Origin: Candidatus Woesearchaeota archaeon
Lineage (GTDB): Archaea > Nanobdellota > Nanobdellia > Woesearchaeales > JAGVXP01
Direction of reading: 5' to 3'
Length of the DNA: 45,108 nucleotides
NCBI GenBank assembly: GCA_018303725.1
Contig: JAGVXP010000055.1
Coordinates: forward strand, 1 to 45,108
Shown here: positions 24,075-33,249 of the stretch, piece after piece
Numbering within the stretch: the stretch's first letter is position 1
Layout: each line of letters begins with the position of its first letter
Translations under genes and position numbers: made by a program
Notes under the pieces: model-generated
What the model saw: only the letters and a program-made list of their open reading frames with translations
Database searches by the model: none
What the model was told of the DNA's origin: nothing

Positions 24075-24194
24075 ATGGAAGACCCGAAATTAATAAAAGA
24101 ATTGTTTTATGAACAAATAAAAAATCTGACTTTAAGGACAAAATGCAATAGTTTTGATTATCAGTTTAGCGGTGAATGGCTAAGGGGCGGTTAA
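24075..24194 (+). CDS. 39-aa small protein (below track cut-off)
   Basis: The ATG at 24075 follows a good Shine-Dalgarno gaggtgat overlapping the stop of the zinc-ribbon gene. The product begins MEDPKLIKELFYEQIKN, looks soluble with a helix then NSFDYQFSGEWLRGG, and ends at TAA 24192-24194. The tight coupling and SD support translation. Function unknown. The remaining 152 bp to tsaC contain a TATA-like ctttttaaattc near 24318. Confidence 0.5.
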   Translation: MEDPKLIKELFYEQIKNLTLRTKCNSFDYQFSGEWLRGG

Positions 24195-24346
24195 CTTTTT
24201 TAGAAAAAACATTTATTGGGATTGGAAGATTATAAAAACAGAATAGATTTCATAAATTTGTTTTATTAGCAGAAATCTGCCAGAAAGGATAACATTAGAA
24301 ACCTATAAACAAAACCTTTTTAAATTCAATTTCATTCTATTTTTTT

Positions 24347-24916
24347 ATGAGGATATTAACAAAAGAAGAGTTTGAATTGGAAAAAGAGACCATTATGGAA
24401 GAAATTTGGAACGGTTCTGTTATTATTCATCCTACTGACACAATATATGGGCTTGGTTGCAATGCTTTATTGTTTGAAGCAGTTAAAAAGATAAGGGAAA
24501 TGAAGGAAAGGTATACAAACCCATTTTCAGTTATTGCCCCATCCAAGGGGTGGATAAGGGAAAATTGTTTGATAACAAAGGATGCTGAAAAATGGATTGA
24601 TAAATTGCCTGGGCCATACACATTAATTTTAAAGTTGGAGAATATAGAGTGTATAGCCCCAAATGTTAATGTTGATTTAGACACATTAGGAGTAAGAATG
24701 CCAGACCACTGGTTTAGTAAGGTTGTGAAAGAATTGGCTTTTCCTGTTGTTACAACATCTGCTAATATAGAAAAACAAAACTTTATGATTTCTATAGAGG
24801 ATTTAGACCCAAAAATAAAGTCCAAGATAGAATTAATGATTTATGAGGGAGAAAAGAAAGGAAGACCCTCTAAATTGATTGACTTAACCGGAGAAGAGAG
24901 GGTCATAGAGAGATAG
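24347..24916 (+). CDS. tsaC: YrdC/Sua5-family threonylcarbamoyl-AMP synthase
   Basis: 189 aa, YrdC domain only, without the Sua5 C-terminal domain. Motifs: IHPTDTIYGLGCNA, KPFS-like NPFSVIAPSK, GPYTLILK, DTLGVRMPDH and VVTTSANIEKQN. It makes threonylcarbamoyl-AMP from Thr, bicarbonate and ATP for the t6A37 modification of ANN-decoding tRNAs. A TATA box about 25 nt before the ATG suggests a leaderless message. Confidence 0.9.
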   Translation: MRILTKEEFELEKETIMEEIWNGSVIIHPTDTIYGLGCNALLFEAVKKIREMKERYTNPFSVIAPSKGWIRENCLITKDAEKWIDKLPGPYTLILKLENIECIAPNVNVDLDTLGVRMPDHWFSKVVKELAFPVVTTSANIEKQNFMISIEDLDPKIKSKIELMIYEGEKKGRPSKLIDLTGEERVIER

Positions 24917-24945
24917 CAAGATTTTTATATAATATAAACTTCTTA

Positions 24946-25584
24946 ATGGGTATGGAAACTAAAAATAAAAAAGAAGAAAAATTGAAAATTTTAGCAGCCG
25001 GGGATATACATGGGGATACCGGCCTAGCTGAAAGATTGGCTGAAAGAGCAAAAAAAGAAAATGTTGATTTAGTTATTTTATGCGGGGACCTAACATTGAG
25101 TGAAAGCTCAACTAAAAATATAATAGGCCCTTTTAAGAAGAGAAATGAGAAGGTATTATTGATTCCCGGGAATCATGAGACTATAGCAACGGCCGATTTC
25201 CTTTCAGAGCTTTATGGTGTGAAAAACATTCATGGCTATAGTGTGAAATACAAGGATGTTGGTATTTTTGGCGCAGGAGGGGCCAATATTGGCCTATTCC
25301 AGCTAGATGAAAAAGAGATATATGATTTATTGAAAAAAGGATTTGATAAGATAAGATATCTAAAAAAGAAGATAATGGTAACTCATGTTCATCCAACCGG
25401 GACAAAGATGGAGAAATTCACTGAATTCTTCCCAGGCTCAACAGGAATAAGAAGAGCAATAGATAAGTTCCACCCAGATGTTTTGCTTTGCAGTCATGTA
25501 CATGAAGCAGAAGGTATTGAAGAGAAGGTTGGTAAAACCAAGGTAATAAATGTTGGGAAAAAAGGCAAAATAATTGAATTATGA
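24946..25584 (+). CDS. Calcineurin-like metallophosphoesterase
   Basis: 212 aa. The metal ligands are in AAGDIHGD, ILCGDLTLSE, IPGNHE, VTHVHPTG and LCSHVHEAEG, the complete metallophosphoesterase set. Archaeal relatives include Icc-type phosphoesterases acting on cyclic nucleotides or small phosphodiesters; the substrate is not readable here. TATA sequence ttttatataat lies 25 nt upstream. It overlaps the convergent lipoprotein gene by 6 bp. Confidence 0.88.
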   Translation: MGMETKNKKEEKLKILAAGDIHGDTGLAERLAERAKKENVDLVILCGDLTLSESSTKNIIGPFKKRNEKVLLIPGNHETIATADFLSELYGVKNIHGYSVKYKDVGIFGAGGANIGLFQLDEKEIYDLLKKGFDKIRYLKKKIMVTHVHPTGTKMEKFTEFFPGSTGIRRAIDKFHPDVLLCSHVHEAEGIEEKVGKTKVINVGKKGKIIEL

Positions 25585-26289
25585 GGCTGTTTGGACCAAC
25601 CATGGTTTTGAAAGTTTTCCGTAAACACTTACATTTTTTCCATTATAACCTATTAGTGTTGTATTGTAGGGTATTGCAACATTTATATCCCTAACAGAGT
25701 CCCAGCTTATATTTTCATAAACCAGGGTTTTCTTATTGCCTTCCTTATCTAAATATTCCAATTTAAGCGGGACGCCGTAATAAGATTGAACCCACATCAG
25801 GCCATTGTCCCCGTCTGTGTTTGTAAAATTGATCACTTCTACATAATACCTTTCCTTGTAAAGCTCTTCTCTAACTAATTCAGCTTTATTTAAGATAAAT
25901 ACTTTTTCCCTTGGCGTGTCTATATTATAAAGAGAGAAATTGATTGGCTCTGCATAAGGGTCTTTTTCCGGACAGCTTTTCTTTGAACAATAAGTATAAG
26001 CTATTTTTTTTTCTCTTTCCATATAGACCGTGTCGTAAGGTGTGCCGTCTTCAAGGTGTTTTATGGTTGGAAATGCCACCTTTATATCTGGCCCAAGCAT
26101 ATAATAATACCTTTTTTCATTTAAACCTGTTATGTTGTAAAAGAACTGGAATGAGTCAATTGCGATTGTTTTTTCTAAAAGCTCATCTATGATTGACTGT
26201 TCAATTATAGGTCCGTCTGGAGGAGGAGTTGGTCTTTCACAACCAACTACCAATATTATTAATATAACAATTATTATCTTATGCTTCAT
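25579..26289 (-). CDS. Predicted lipoprotein
   Basis: 236 aa. Signal MKHKIIIVILIILVVGC with a lipobox Cys at residue 17, then a Pro-rich spacer (ERPTPPPDGP). The mature part alternates strand-forming segments (QFFYNITGLNEKRYYYMLG, LMWVQSYYGVPLKLEYLD), like lipoprotein-localisation or LolA-like beta folds, but no family is certain. It is expected on the outer face of the membrane. Confidence 0.7.
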   Translation of the reverse strand: MKHKIIIVILIILVVGCERPTPPPDGPIIEQSIIDELLEKTIAIDSFQFFYNITGLNEKRYYYMLGPDIKVAFPTIKHLEDGTPYDTVYMEREKKIAYTYCSKKSCPEKDPYAEPINFSLYNIDTPREKVFILNKAELVREELYKERYYVEVINFTNTDGDNGLMWVQSYYGVPLKLEYLDKEGNKKTLVYENISWDSVRDINVAIPYNTTLIGYNGKNVSVYGKLSKPWLVQTAS

Positions 26290-26339
26290 CTTACTACAAA
26301 AAAGATTTGGTTTGTTATTTATAAATTTTTTGACAGGTT

Positions 26340-27752
26340 TTATCCCTTCAGAACACCAATGGGCTCCATTCTGGCAACTTTTAAAGAGATCCCAGAGCCA
26401 TGCACAGAATTTATAACCTCTTCAACATCCTTGTAGGCTTCTGGCGCTTCTTCTGCCAGGCTTTTTGGGGATGGTGATTTGGTTATAATCCCTCTTGCAG
26501 CCAATTCTCTTTGTATTTCATTGCCCCTAAATTCACCTAAAGCACCATGCCTTGACATAGCCCTTCCTGCCCCATGAGCCGAACTTCCAAAGGATTTTTG
26601 CATTGCTGTTTCTGTTCCTTTCAAGATGTAAGAAGCGGTTCCCATTGAGCCTGCTAAAAGGACTGGTTGGTCTGGAAAGCTTCTTGTAGCGCCTTTTCTA
26701 TGGACAAATAATTCTTTTTTCTCCCCATTTATGGTATGCGTTTCTTTTTTCACCACATTGTGGCAGATGCCGTATATTGTGTGCATCCCCATGCTTTCCC
26801 AGTCTTTATTGAATATTTTTTCAAAAGTTTCCCTAATCCATTGGGTCATAACAAGCCTGTTTGTAAAGCTGTAATTAACAGCGCATTTCATTGCTGCAAA
26901 ATAATCCAAGGCTTCTTGGCTTTTAGCAGGAGCGCAGGCTAACTGCCTGTCTGGCAGCCATATTTTATATTTTTGGACTGCTCTTTCCTGGATTTTTAAA
27001 TAATCAGAAGCAACCTGGTGACCTAGCCCTCTAGAACCGCAATGAAGCATTATCAAAACCTGGTCTTTATCTGTAATACCCCATTCCTTTGCTTTAGCTT
27101 CATCAAACATATTTGTTACTTTTTGTATTTCCAAGAAATGATTTCCTGCCCCTAAAGTACCTAATTGTGGGCTGCCTCTTTGCTTTGCCAAATCTGAAAC
27201 TTTTTTTGGGTCAGCTCCCTGCATTTTTCCATTTTCTTCTATATATTTTAAATCTTCTTTTACACCATAGCCTTTTTCAACAGCCCATTCACAGCCATTA
27301 ACCAAAACTTCGTTTAATTCATTAGAATTTAGTCTTAATTTTCCTTTGCTTCCAACACCGCAAGGAACAGCATTAAATAAAGCAGGGACTAGTTCTTTTA
27401 GCTTATTTTTTATTTCTTTGTAGCTTAGATTAGTTCTGATGGAGTTTACACCGCAGTTTATATCAAAGCCGCATAAGCCAGAAGAGATTACGCCTTCTTC
27501 TGCGTCAAAAGCAGCTACTGCTCCCATTGGCAGGCCATATCCAAAGTGGGCATCTGGAAGAGCTATAACCGGCTCAATAACGCCAGGTAATGTACAGACA
27601 TTGCTTAGCTGTTGTATGGTGTCATCTTCCATTGAGTTATAGATGGCTTTGTTTGCAATAAGCTTTCCAGCCACCTTCATTTCCTTTCTAACTGCTTTTG
27701 GCAGCAGCCATTCATACTCGTTTATTGGCTGTAATTTTTCTTTGTATGCCAT
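26340..27752 (-). CDS. rtcB: RNA-splicing ligase RtcB
   Basis: 470 aa from the ATG at 27752; the track TTG start is less likely, since a TATA box (atttaaatag) lies about 25 nt before this ATG. Metal and active-site motifs: GFDINCGVNSIRT (Cys), GAGNHFLEIQ, LHCGSRGLGHQ and SAHGAGRAMSR (the guanylylated His). RtcB joins 2',3'-cyclic phosphate and 5'-OH ends, the step that seals tRNA exons after intron removal. Two intron-bearing tRNAs are in the window. No intein interrupts it. Confidence 0.97.
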   Translation of the reverse strand: MAYKEKLQPINEYEWLLPKAVRKEMKVAGKLIANKAIYNSMEDDTIQQLSNVCTLPGVIEPVIALPDAHFGYGLPMGAVAAFDAEEGVISSGLCGFDINCGVNSIRTNLSYKEIKNKLKELVPALFNAVPCGVGSKGKLRLNSNELNEVLVNGCEWAVEKGYGVKEDLKYIEENGKMQGADPKKVSDLAKQRGSPQLGTLGAGNHFLEIQKVTNMFDEAKAKEWGITDKDQVLIMLHCGSRGLGHQVASDYLKIQERAVQKYKIWLPDRQLACAPAKSQEALDYFAAMKCAVNYSFTNRLVMTQWIRETFEKIFNKDWESMGMHTIYGICHNVVKKETHTINGEKKELFVHRKGATRSFPDQPVLLAGSMGTASYILKGTETAMQKSFGSSAHGAGRAMSRHGALGEFRGNEIQRELAARGIITKSPSPKSLAEEAPEAYKDVEEVINSVHGSGISLKVARMEPIGVLKG

Positions 27753-27828
27753 GCAGGGAAGGATACTCAACCTATTTAAATAGTTAACGATAAATTTATA
27801 TATATTATTGCAACAACTTAACAGATAG

Positions 27829-28605
27829 ATGACTGATAAAACTGATGATATATTTGATGAACTTGAAGATTACCATAAAAAGAGCAAGGAAAAGGTAGAA
27901 GAACAAGATCAAGAACAGCCTAGGAAGGTCTATAAGAAGGAAGATAAAAAAATGGATAAGGAAGGAAAGGAAGTTGTGATAAGGTTCAGGATAAAACCAA
28001 TATTAATTGAAAGGATTATATATATTGCTGTCATTTTGATCCTAGCATTCTCCTTATTTTTCTTTGGATTTTTAAAACCATTGTCAAAATGCCCGTTTAG
28101 CGGTTTAGGAAGCATTGTTGGCTTGTCTGGCAGTGGTGTTGAGGGAAATGAGAGTGCGGTTATAGAAGATGCTGTTAATGAAACTGAGGACACAGAGGAA
28201 ACAACAACTGAGGATACAACTACCACAACAACAACCAGCAGCAGTGGTGTTATAAAAGCTGAACTTGCTTTTACAAGCGATAATATTGGCATAAGTGGTG
28301 AGCACCCGAATGTCAAAGTAAAAAGCATCTCGTACAAGATAAGAAATAGCGGAGATGACCTTTACTCAAGGGTTGATATTTATTGGTATGACAAAGACGA
28401 TGAAGCAACTATCAAAACTAAGCTTAGAGCTAGTTATAAATTGAAGGTGAGTGCAGGAAAGGTTTCTCCATTAAAAACCATAACCTCGTTTTCGGGCTCT
28501 TACCTTAGCTCAATCAATAAACAAGAAACATTTGTTTTGAAACTGTATGATGATAAAACAAACAAATTGCTAAATACGGCTACTGTTGAGTTTAATCCGC
28601 CTTAG
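27829..28605 (+). CDS. Single-pass membrane protein with acidic/Thr linker
   Basis: 258 aa. A charged cytosolic N-terminus (residues 1-62) precedes one transmembrane helix (IIYIAVILILAFSLFFFGF), then an acidic, Thr-rich linker (ETEDTEETTTEDTTTTTTT) likely to be glycosylated. An extracellular beta domain follows, with KVKSISYKIRNSGDDLYSRVDIYWYD, resembling FxLYD/CARDB-like modules. A surface protein is inferred; function unknown. It overlaps the convergent archease gene by 4 bp (TTAG). Confidence 0.7.
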   Translation: MTDKTDDIFDELEDYHKKSKEKVEEQDQEQPRKVYKKEDKKMDKEGKEVVIRFRIKPILIERIIYIAVILILAFSLFFFGFLKPLSKCPFSGLGSIVGLSGSGVEGNESAVIEDAVNETEDTEETTTEDTTTTTTTSSSGVIKAELAFTSDNIGISGEHPNVKVKSISYKIRNSGDDLYSRVDIYWYDKDDEATIKTKLRASYKLKVSAGKVSPLKTITSFSGSYLSSINKQETFVLKLYDDKTNKLLNTATVEFNPP

Positions 28606-29015
28606 ATATCCAAACTGATTGTTGCTTTATAACCCTCATCTGTTTTCTCAAATTTATATTTGTAGTAAGTAACTGCTTTCACAACTGTTTCGCCTAATTC
28701 TGGCGTTATTGGTTCTCCGAATAATTTGGCTTTTATATGATTTTTATCGATTTCCTTTACTTCTACTTTGGAAAAAAATTTCTGTTCTGTATCAACAATG
28801 GCTATAATGCCTTGGAGCCAATTGATCATTAGGTCTTCAATATTATCCGCTTTTATCAGGTATTCCTCTGCTTTTTTTGGCTGAACTTTTTTTATATTGC
28901 AGATTACAGAAAGCAAAGCCTCGGCTGCGTTTGTAAATAGTTCTTTCAAATCCTTGCCATAAGCTTCAAATAGCACATCCGATGTCAGGTCTTCTATGAA
29001 TTTGTATTTCTCCAT
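28602..29015 (-). CDS. Archease, RtcB activator
   Basis: 137 aa. KFIEDLTSDVLFEAYGKDLKELFTNAAEAL matches the archease N-terminus, with TSD in place of the common HTAD, and AVTYYKYKFEK with the acidic C-terminal ISLDI supplies the rest of the metal site. Archease speeds guanylylation and multiple turnover of RtcB. rtcB lies one gene away on the same strand. Confidence 0.9.
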   Translation of the reverse strand: MEKYKFIEDLTSDVLFEAYGKDLKELFTNAAEALLSVICNIKKVQPKKAEEYLIKADNIEDLMINWLQGIIAIVDTEQKFFSKVEVKEIDKNHIKAKLFGEPITPELGETVVKAVTYYKYKFEKTDEGYKATISLDI

Positions 29016-29016
29016 T

Positions 29017-29301
29017 TTAGTAAGGCACTATTTCCGGGATTTCATCGTCTTCATCTGGTGTTTGTTTGGTCTCTTCATTTGTCTCTGAAGTTGAAGGTGT
29101 ACCACCAAATAGGTTACCAAAAACATTTCCCCCAGAACCAGAGCTAGAACCAGGGCTAGATTCAGTTAATGATGATGAACTATCACCAAATATATTACCC
29201 CTGTTTGTGTAAGAAGATTCTCCAACCAAGTGCTGGAGCATTCTGATTACTTTCCTTATATCTTCATGCGAGTCCTCTTTTGTGTCTATTGTGATTTTCA
29301 T
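29017..29301 (-). CDS. Small Ser/Gly-rich hypothetical protein
   Basis: 94 aa. A short ordered N-terminus (MKITIDTKEDSHEDIRKVIRMLQHLVG) is followed by a low-complexity Ser/Gly stretch with repeated NVFGNLFGG-type words and an acidic tail. It is one base from the archease start and probably co-transcribed with it. The disordered tail may mediate protein contacts; no function is known. Confidence 0.65.
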   Translation of the reverse strand: MKITIDTKEDSHEDIRKVIRMLQHLVGESSYTNRGNIFGDSSSSLTESSPGSSSGSGGNVFGNLFGGTPSTSETNEETKQTPDEDDEIPEIVPY

Positions 29302-29340
29302 GTCTTAGGTTTTTAATTTACAACTATAAATATTTTGTGG

Positions 29341-30399
29341 TTATAGAAACTCTGTGCTTATGTTCAAGCAGTCATAAGTGGGATACTCTTCAACCAGGGC
29401 TAATTTTAGCTGTTCATCTTTTATATTACCTAAAACCCAAGGAGCGATTAAAAGTCTTTTCCTTTTTTCATCTCTCTCTATCAATTTAGAAGGGATTTTA
29501 TACTTTTTAATTAATTTTTTTCTTAATTTTTCTAAATTTTTAGTTGAATAAACAGCTCCTCTGTAAAGCAAACCTTCCTCAGTCAGTATATCATAGGGTT
29601 TGGCAATGTTCTTTGCCCTTCTTTTTATCCTATTTGCTAGTTGAACCCTATCTTTTAAGGTTGCAGTGCAATAATGCACATTTAGTTTTGGGTGTTTTTT
29701 TGATATGTGCTTTATTAGTTTTAAAGCTACTCCTTCAGAGCCTTTTACTGCATAAGACAGTTTATTTTTTACCCTATAACCTTGATTAGATAGCTTATTT
29801 ACCTTATTGTCCGCCATTTCCAACTCATTTAAATTAAGAAAATCAATTTTGTTTGCAAAATAACCAATCAGTTTTTTTGTCTGCTTCTCTTTTTTTGGTA
29901 TTGCCGGTATTTCTATGCCGATTCTCCAATTATAGTTTTTTACTAAGTCTATTTTACCCCATAATTGATTATTGTCTAGATCAGGATGGAACCTTATTTC
30001 ATCTAAGCCTGTTCTGTATAATTTTTTCAGATTATCTTTATTTATTAAATTGAAGGATGTGTAAAGGTGTATGTGGAATTTTCTGCCAAATTTTTTTTTT
30101 AATGATTTGATATAATTTATTGCCCTCTGCAGTCTGCATAGAGAATCACCACCTGTAAAGCCTGCTCCCTGTGCGTCTATTAGTTTTGCTTCTTTTATTA
30201 TATCCTTAATATTATTTGTTGGCCATTCATCCGCGTAAGTCACATCTTTCTTGTATTTTTTATCAGAGATAGGGCAGTAATAACAGCTTCTTGGGCACAA
30301 GCCAGTTAAAAACAGAACTAATTTAGAGCCTTTAACACAAAGCTGGCAACCTTTTGATAAAGTGCCTATTTTATATGAATGGTAGGGTGTTTTTTGCAT
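29341..30399 (-). CDS. Radical SAM protein (COG2108-like)
   Basis: 352 aa. GLCPRSCYYCPI is the C-x3-C-x2-C motif that binds the 4Fe-4S cluster; FTGGDSL corresponds to the SAM-binding GGE-type motif; an extra Cys pair precedes it (GCQLCVKGSKL). It resembles archaeal proteins related to pyruvate formate-lyase activating enzyme (COG2108), whose substrate is unknown. A role in RNA or cofactor modification would be guesswork. Confidence 0.85.
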   Translation of the reverse strand: MQKTPYHSYKIGTLSKGCQLCVKGSKLVLFLTGLCPRSCYYCPISDKKYKKDVTYADEWPTNNIKDIIKEAKLIDAQGAGFTGGDSLCRLQRAINYIKSLKKKFGRKFHIHLYTSFNLINKDNLKKLYRTGLDEIRFHPDLDNNQLWGKIDLVKNYNWRIGIEIPAIPKKEKQTKKLIGYFANKIDFLNLNELEMADNKVNKLSNQGYRVKNKLSYAVKGSEGVALKLIKHISKKHPKLNVHYCTATLKDRVQLANRIKRRAKNIAKPYDILTEEGLLYRGAVYSTKNLEKLRKKLIKKYKIPSKLIERDEKRKRLLIAPWVLGNIKDEQLKLALVEEYPTYDCLNISTEFL

Positions 30400-30524
30400 T
30401 TTTATAAATGATAGGATAATGATGAAATATTTAATGATTATGATTCTACAATCCCTACCTACATTAGACTGGTTGGTGTCTTAAACAAAGAATATGAGGT
30501 ATCTGATCCATTTTTCTAGTCTGG

Positions 30525-31286
30525 TCACCTCAACAGCAATTTAATAGCCTCATCACACCTCTGGCATGGTTCTGTAGCTTCCAGACAATCATACCTTGTT
30601 ACACAGAAGTCATTTTCTTTATAACCATAATTGCCTTCTAATGAATAAGCTTCATGATGGTAATAATCCAAAAAATGAGTTATTGCTTCGTGGATTGTAA
30701 CGCCTCTTATAGCGTTAATATATTTCTGGCGGTCTGGAGTCAATGCTAGTGTTATTCCACCATGAAAACTACTATTTCCCCAGTCAGCATCATCAAATCT
30801 TCTTCTTGAAACAAAGACGTAAGAACCATTGGGAAAAACTGATGAGGTATACCCAATGTTCTCTCCGTTCAGGTTAGAATTAAATCTCTGGAGTTCGGTT
30901 TGGTACTCTTTACTGTTTGGGTCAACCATTTCTATATTAAGATCTAGTGAGTAATGTTTATTAGCCCAGTCTAAACCATTTATAACTGCGTCAATGCATT
31001 TTTGGGAAATACTATTTTCTATGATAATCCGAAATCTAAAATTTTTTGGTAGTCTGTTATGTCTACTACCCCAATAGCCTATCCATTCATCATGTTCCAA
31101 CTGAATTAATTTTTTTCTTCCTATCTTTTTAAGAATCGTACATCTTAGTTCAAGAAAAAAATTATCTTTACTAGTACTATTAAGAGATAAAGTCCTCAAT
31201 AATTCTCTTTTATAATATGGGATTAGATCTTTATCCCCCTTAACCTCTCTCGACATCTCTTCACGATAAAATTGTAGCCTATCCAT
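30525..31286 (-). CDS. Archaemetzincin-like protein with altered zinc motif
   Basis: 253 aa. The region VTIHEAITHFLDYYHH followed by FCVTRYDCLEATEPCQRCDEA recalls the archaemetzincin pattern HExxHxxGxxH with C-x4-C...C-x-x-C after it. Here the first motif reads H-E-A-I-T-H, one residue longer than HExxH, and the usual Gly is Asp, so zinc protease activity is doubtful. The N-terminal half (RELLRTLSLNS, LRCTILKKIGRKK) is unrecognised. It stands alone in a patch of poorly conserved sequence. Confidence 0.55.
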   Translation of the reverse strand: MDRLQFYREEMSREVKGDKDLIPYYKRELLRTLSLNSTSKDNFFLELRCTILKKIGRKKLIQLEHDEWIGYWGSRHNRLPKNFRFRIIIENSISQKCIDAVINGLDWANKHYSLDLNIEMVDPNSKEYQTELQRFNSNLNGENIGYTSSVFPNGSYVFVSRRRFDDADWGNSSFHGGITLALTPDRQKYINAIRGVTIHEAITHFLDYYHHEAYSLEGNYGYKENDFCVTRYDCLEATEPCQRCDEAIKLLLR

Positions 31287-31374
31287 CACATAGAGAAATA
31301 TCTTTTCTTTTTTAAACCTATCTAAAAAATGGTTTAATCCAGTTTTTGAAAAGTATTTAGGTTAATTAAAATAA

Positions 31375-32157
31375 TTATAAAAACAACCTCTGGAAATTCA
31401 TCCAAACATTGTTAATGACTTCCTGCAGCTCCATTCCTTTGATCTCTGCCATTTTTTTATAACTTTCTATAACAAAAGCAGGCTCGTTTCTTCTGTCCTT
31501 AAAGGGGCTTAGATAAGGAGCGTCCGTTTCGCAGAATAGCTGGTTGATATTAATTTCCTTAACCATTAGCTGGAAGTTTTGAGCTCTTACAACATTTGTT
31601 GGAATAGAAAAATGATAACCCAAGTCAGCTGCTTTTTTAACTATGTTCTTTTTTCCAGAGAAACAGTGCAAGAGAACTTTTTTTATTTTTGAAGAGTTTA
31701 ACATTTCTATAACATCATCCTCTGCTTTTCTTGAATGAACTATAATTGGCTTTTTTATTTTTTCTGCAAGCCTTATTATTTTTTGAAAAACCTCTTTTTG
31801 CTCTTTTTCTTTTCCCTTAACAGTATAATCCAAACCTATTTCACCTATTGCAGTTAGTTTGTCTTTGTTTTCTTCAATAAATTTAAGCTCGTTATCAATG
31901 TCAATTGGCTTTATTTTCTCCATGGGGTAAGCCGCTTCTCTCAATCCAAGATCAACAGCATATAATGGGTAGATGCCTAAAGCGGCTTTTACAATATCAT
32001 ATTTTTCAGCTATTTTTAAGCTTGACACATTTGTTTTATGGTCAGAACCGTTTGTTATTATTGCTTTAACATCTGCTTTTCTTGCTCTTTCTATTACTTT
32101 ACCTAAATCTTTAGTAAATTCTTCATCCGCTAGATGGGCATGCACATCTATTAACAT
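31375..32157 (-). CDS. tatD: TatD-family metal-dependent hydrolase
   Basis: 260 aa. Metal-binding motifs in order: DVHAHLAD, IGEIGLDYT, IIVHSRKAEDD, LLHCFSGK and FCETDAPYLSP, all intact. TatD enzymes are 3'-5' exonucleases or DNases acting in repair and RNA quality control. The start overlaps the end of the DUF362 gene by 7 bp, so the two are translated together. Confidence 0.93.
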   Translation of the reverse strand: MLIDVHAHLADEEFTKDLGKVIERARKADVKAIITNGSDHKTNVSSLKIAEKYDIVKAALGIYPLYAVDLGLREAAYPMEKIKPIDIDNELKFIEENKDKLTAIGEIGLDYTVKGKEKEQKEVFQKIIRLAEKIKKPIIVHSRKAEDDVIEMLNSSKIKKVLLHCFSGKKNIVKKAADLGYHFSIPTNVVRAQNFQLMVKEININQLFCETDAPYLSPFKDRRNEPAFVIESYKKMAEIKGMELQEVINNVWMNFQRLFL

Positions 32158-33113
32158 TTTATCAATTTCTCCATTTCTTTTATGTGCAATAGGGGGCTCT
32201 TTTTATGTATTTCTAAAAATAGGTCTTTTCCTGCTTTTTTGTTTATTAAATCAAAAGATGTTTTGTCTGCTTCAACAATATTTTTGCTTAGGACCATACC
32301 TATATCTTCTAAAACAATTCCTTCCGGGTCAGAGCAGCAGTCACAGAGCTTTGTTATGTCCTGCAGGAAATTAAGATAGAATTGTTTTCTTTTGTTTTTT
32401 ATAACTGCATAAGCCCCTTCTGCCAGCAAGGCATCAAACATAGCTTTTTTTGGCTTTAAAACATTATTTTTGCAATTTAGGATACAAACACCGCAACCCC
32501 AGCATTTGCTGTAGTTAAAAACGGCCTTTTTGTTTTCTAGCTTAATAGCTTCTACAGGGCAGCATTCAACACAAACACCACAGCCTTTGCACTCTCCTTT
32601 GAAAACAGGCTCTGCTAAACCATGAATATCTGCTTTTGTCTTTTTTGTAACACCGCCCATTCCTAAGTTTTTGATTGCTCCTCCAAAGCCAGAGCACATA
32701 TGGCCTTTGACATGGCTTAAAACTAACAAGGCAGTTGCTTCTGCTAGGGGTTTGCAGACTTGAACATTTAGATTTTCTGTTTTAACTTCAATATAATCAT
32801 CAGAGATTATAACAGGACATCCAATGTTTTTTTCATAGAAACCGTTTTTTCTTGTTGTTTCTTTATATTTTTCAACAGTGTCTCTGCCGCCTGGGTAAAT
32901 TACTATAGAATCGAATAAAAAGGGCTTTAGTTTTAGTTTTTTTAAGATTGAGATTATTTTTTTAACCATATCTGCCTTTAGATGATAAGGATTTGGGGGT
33001 TCGCCCATATGCAGTTTTACAGCAACTTTGTCGCCTTCTTTAAATAGGTTTTTTAGCTGTTCCTTTAGGATATTGAATAGTTTGCCTTTCTCTTTTATAT
33101 CTATAAATATCAT
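32151..33113 (-). CDS. DUF362 iron-sulfur protein with two 4Fe-4S ferredoxin motifs
   Basis: 320 aa. The N-terminal DUF362 region (VAVKLHMGEPPNPYHLKADMV, VKGHMCSGFGGAIKNLGMG) is followed by two ferredoxin motifs, CKGCGVCVECCP and CWGCGVCILNC, and a further Cys cluster LCDCCSDPEGI. DUF362 proteins are presumed redox proteins of unknown substrate and are common in anaerobes, which suits an anoxic habitat (inference). Coupled to tatD downstream. Confidence 0.88.
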   Translation of the reverse strand: MIFIDIKEKGKLFNILKEQLKNLFKEGDKVAVKLHMGEPPNPYHLKADMVKKIISILKKLKLKPFLFDSIVIYPGGRDTVEKYKETTRKNGFYEKNIGCPVIISDDYIEVKTENLNVQVCKPLAEATALLVLSHVKGHMCSGFGGAIKNLGMGGVTKKTKADIHGLAEPVFKGECKGCGVCVECCPVEAIKLENKKAVFNYSKCWGCGVCILNCKNNVLKPKKAMFDALLAEGAYAVIKNKRKQFYLNFLQDITKLCDCCSDPEGIVLEDIGMVLSKNIVEADKTSFDLINKKAGKDLFLEIHKKSPLLHIKEMEKLIKC

Positions 33114-33249
33114 AAGTAGTGTGAAAATGATAATATTTATAAATATTCTTTGGTTTCTTAAGCGTATGGATAGCGTTAGATGCTCTGGTGCATAAGAATT
33201 CTTTTTTAGTTTTATCCATATATTTTAAAAAACCCAAAGGTGATAAACT

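Noticed and set aside
30428-30522. Open plus-strand stretch reading PTYIRLVGVLNKEYEVSDPFF
   Set aside because: It could be a gene remnant but has no start codon, no ribosome site and no recognised family.
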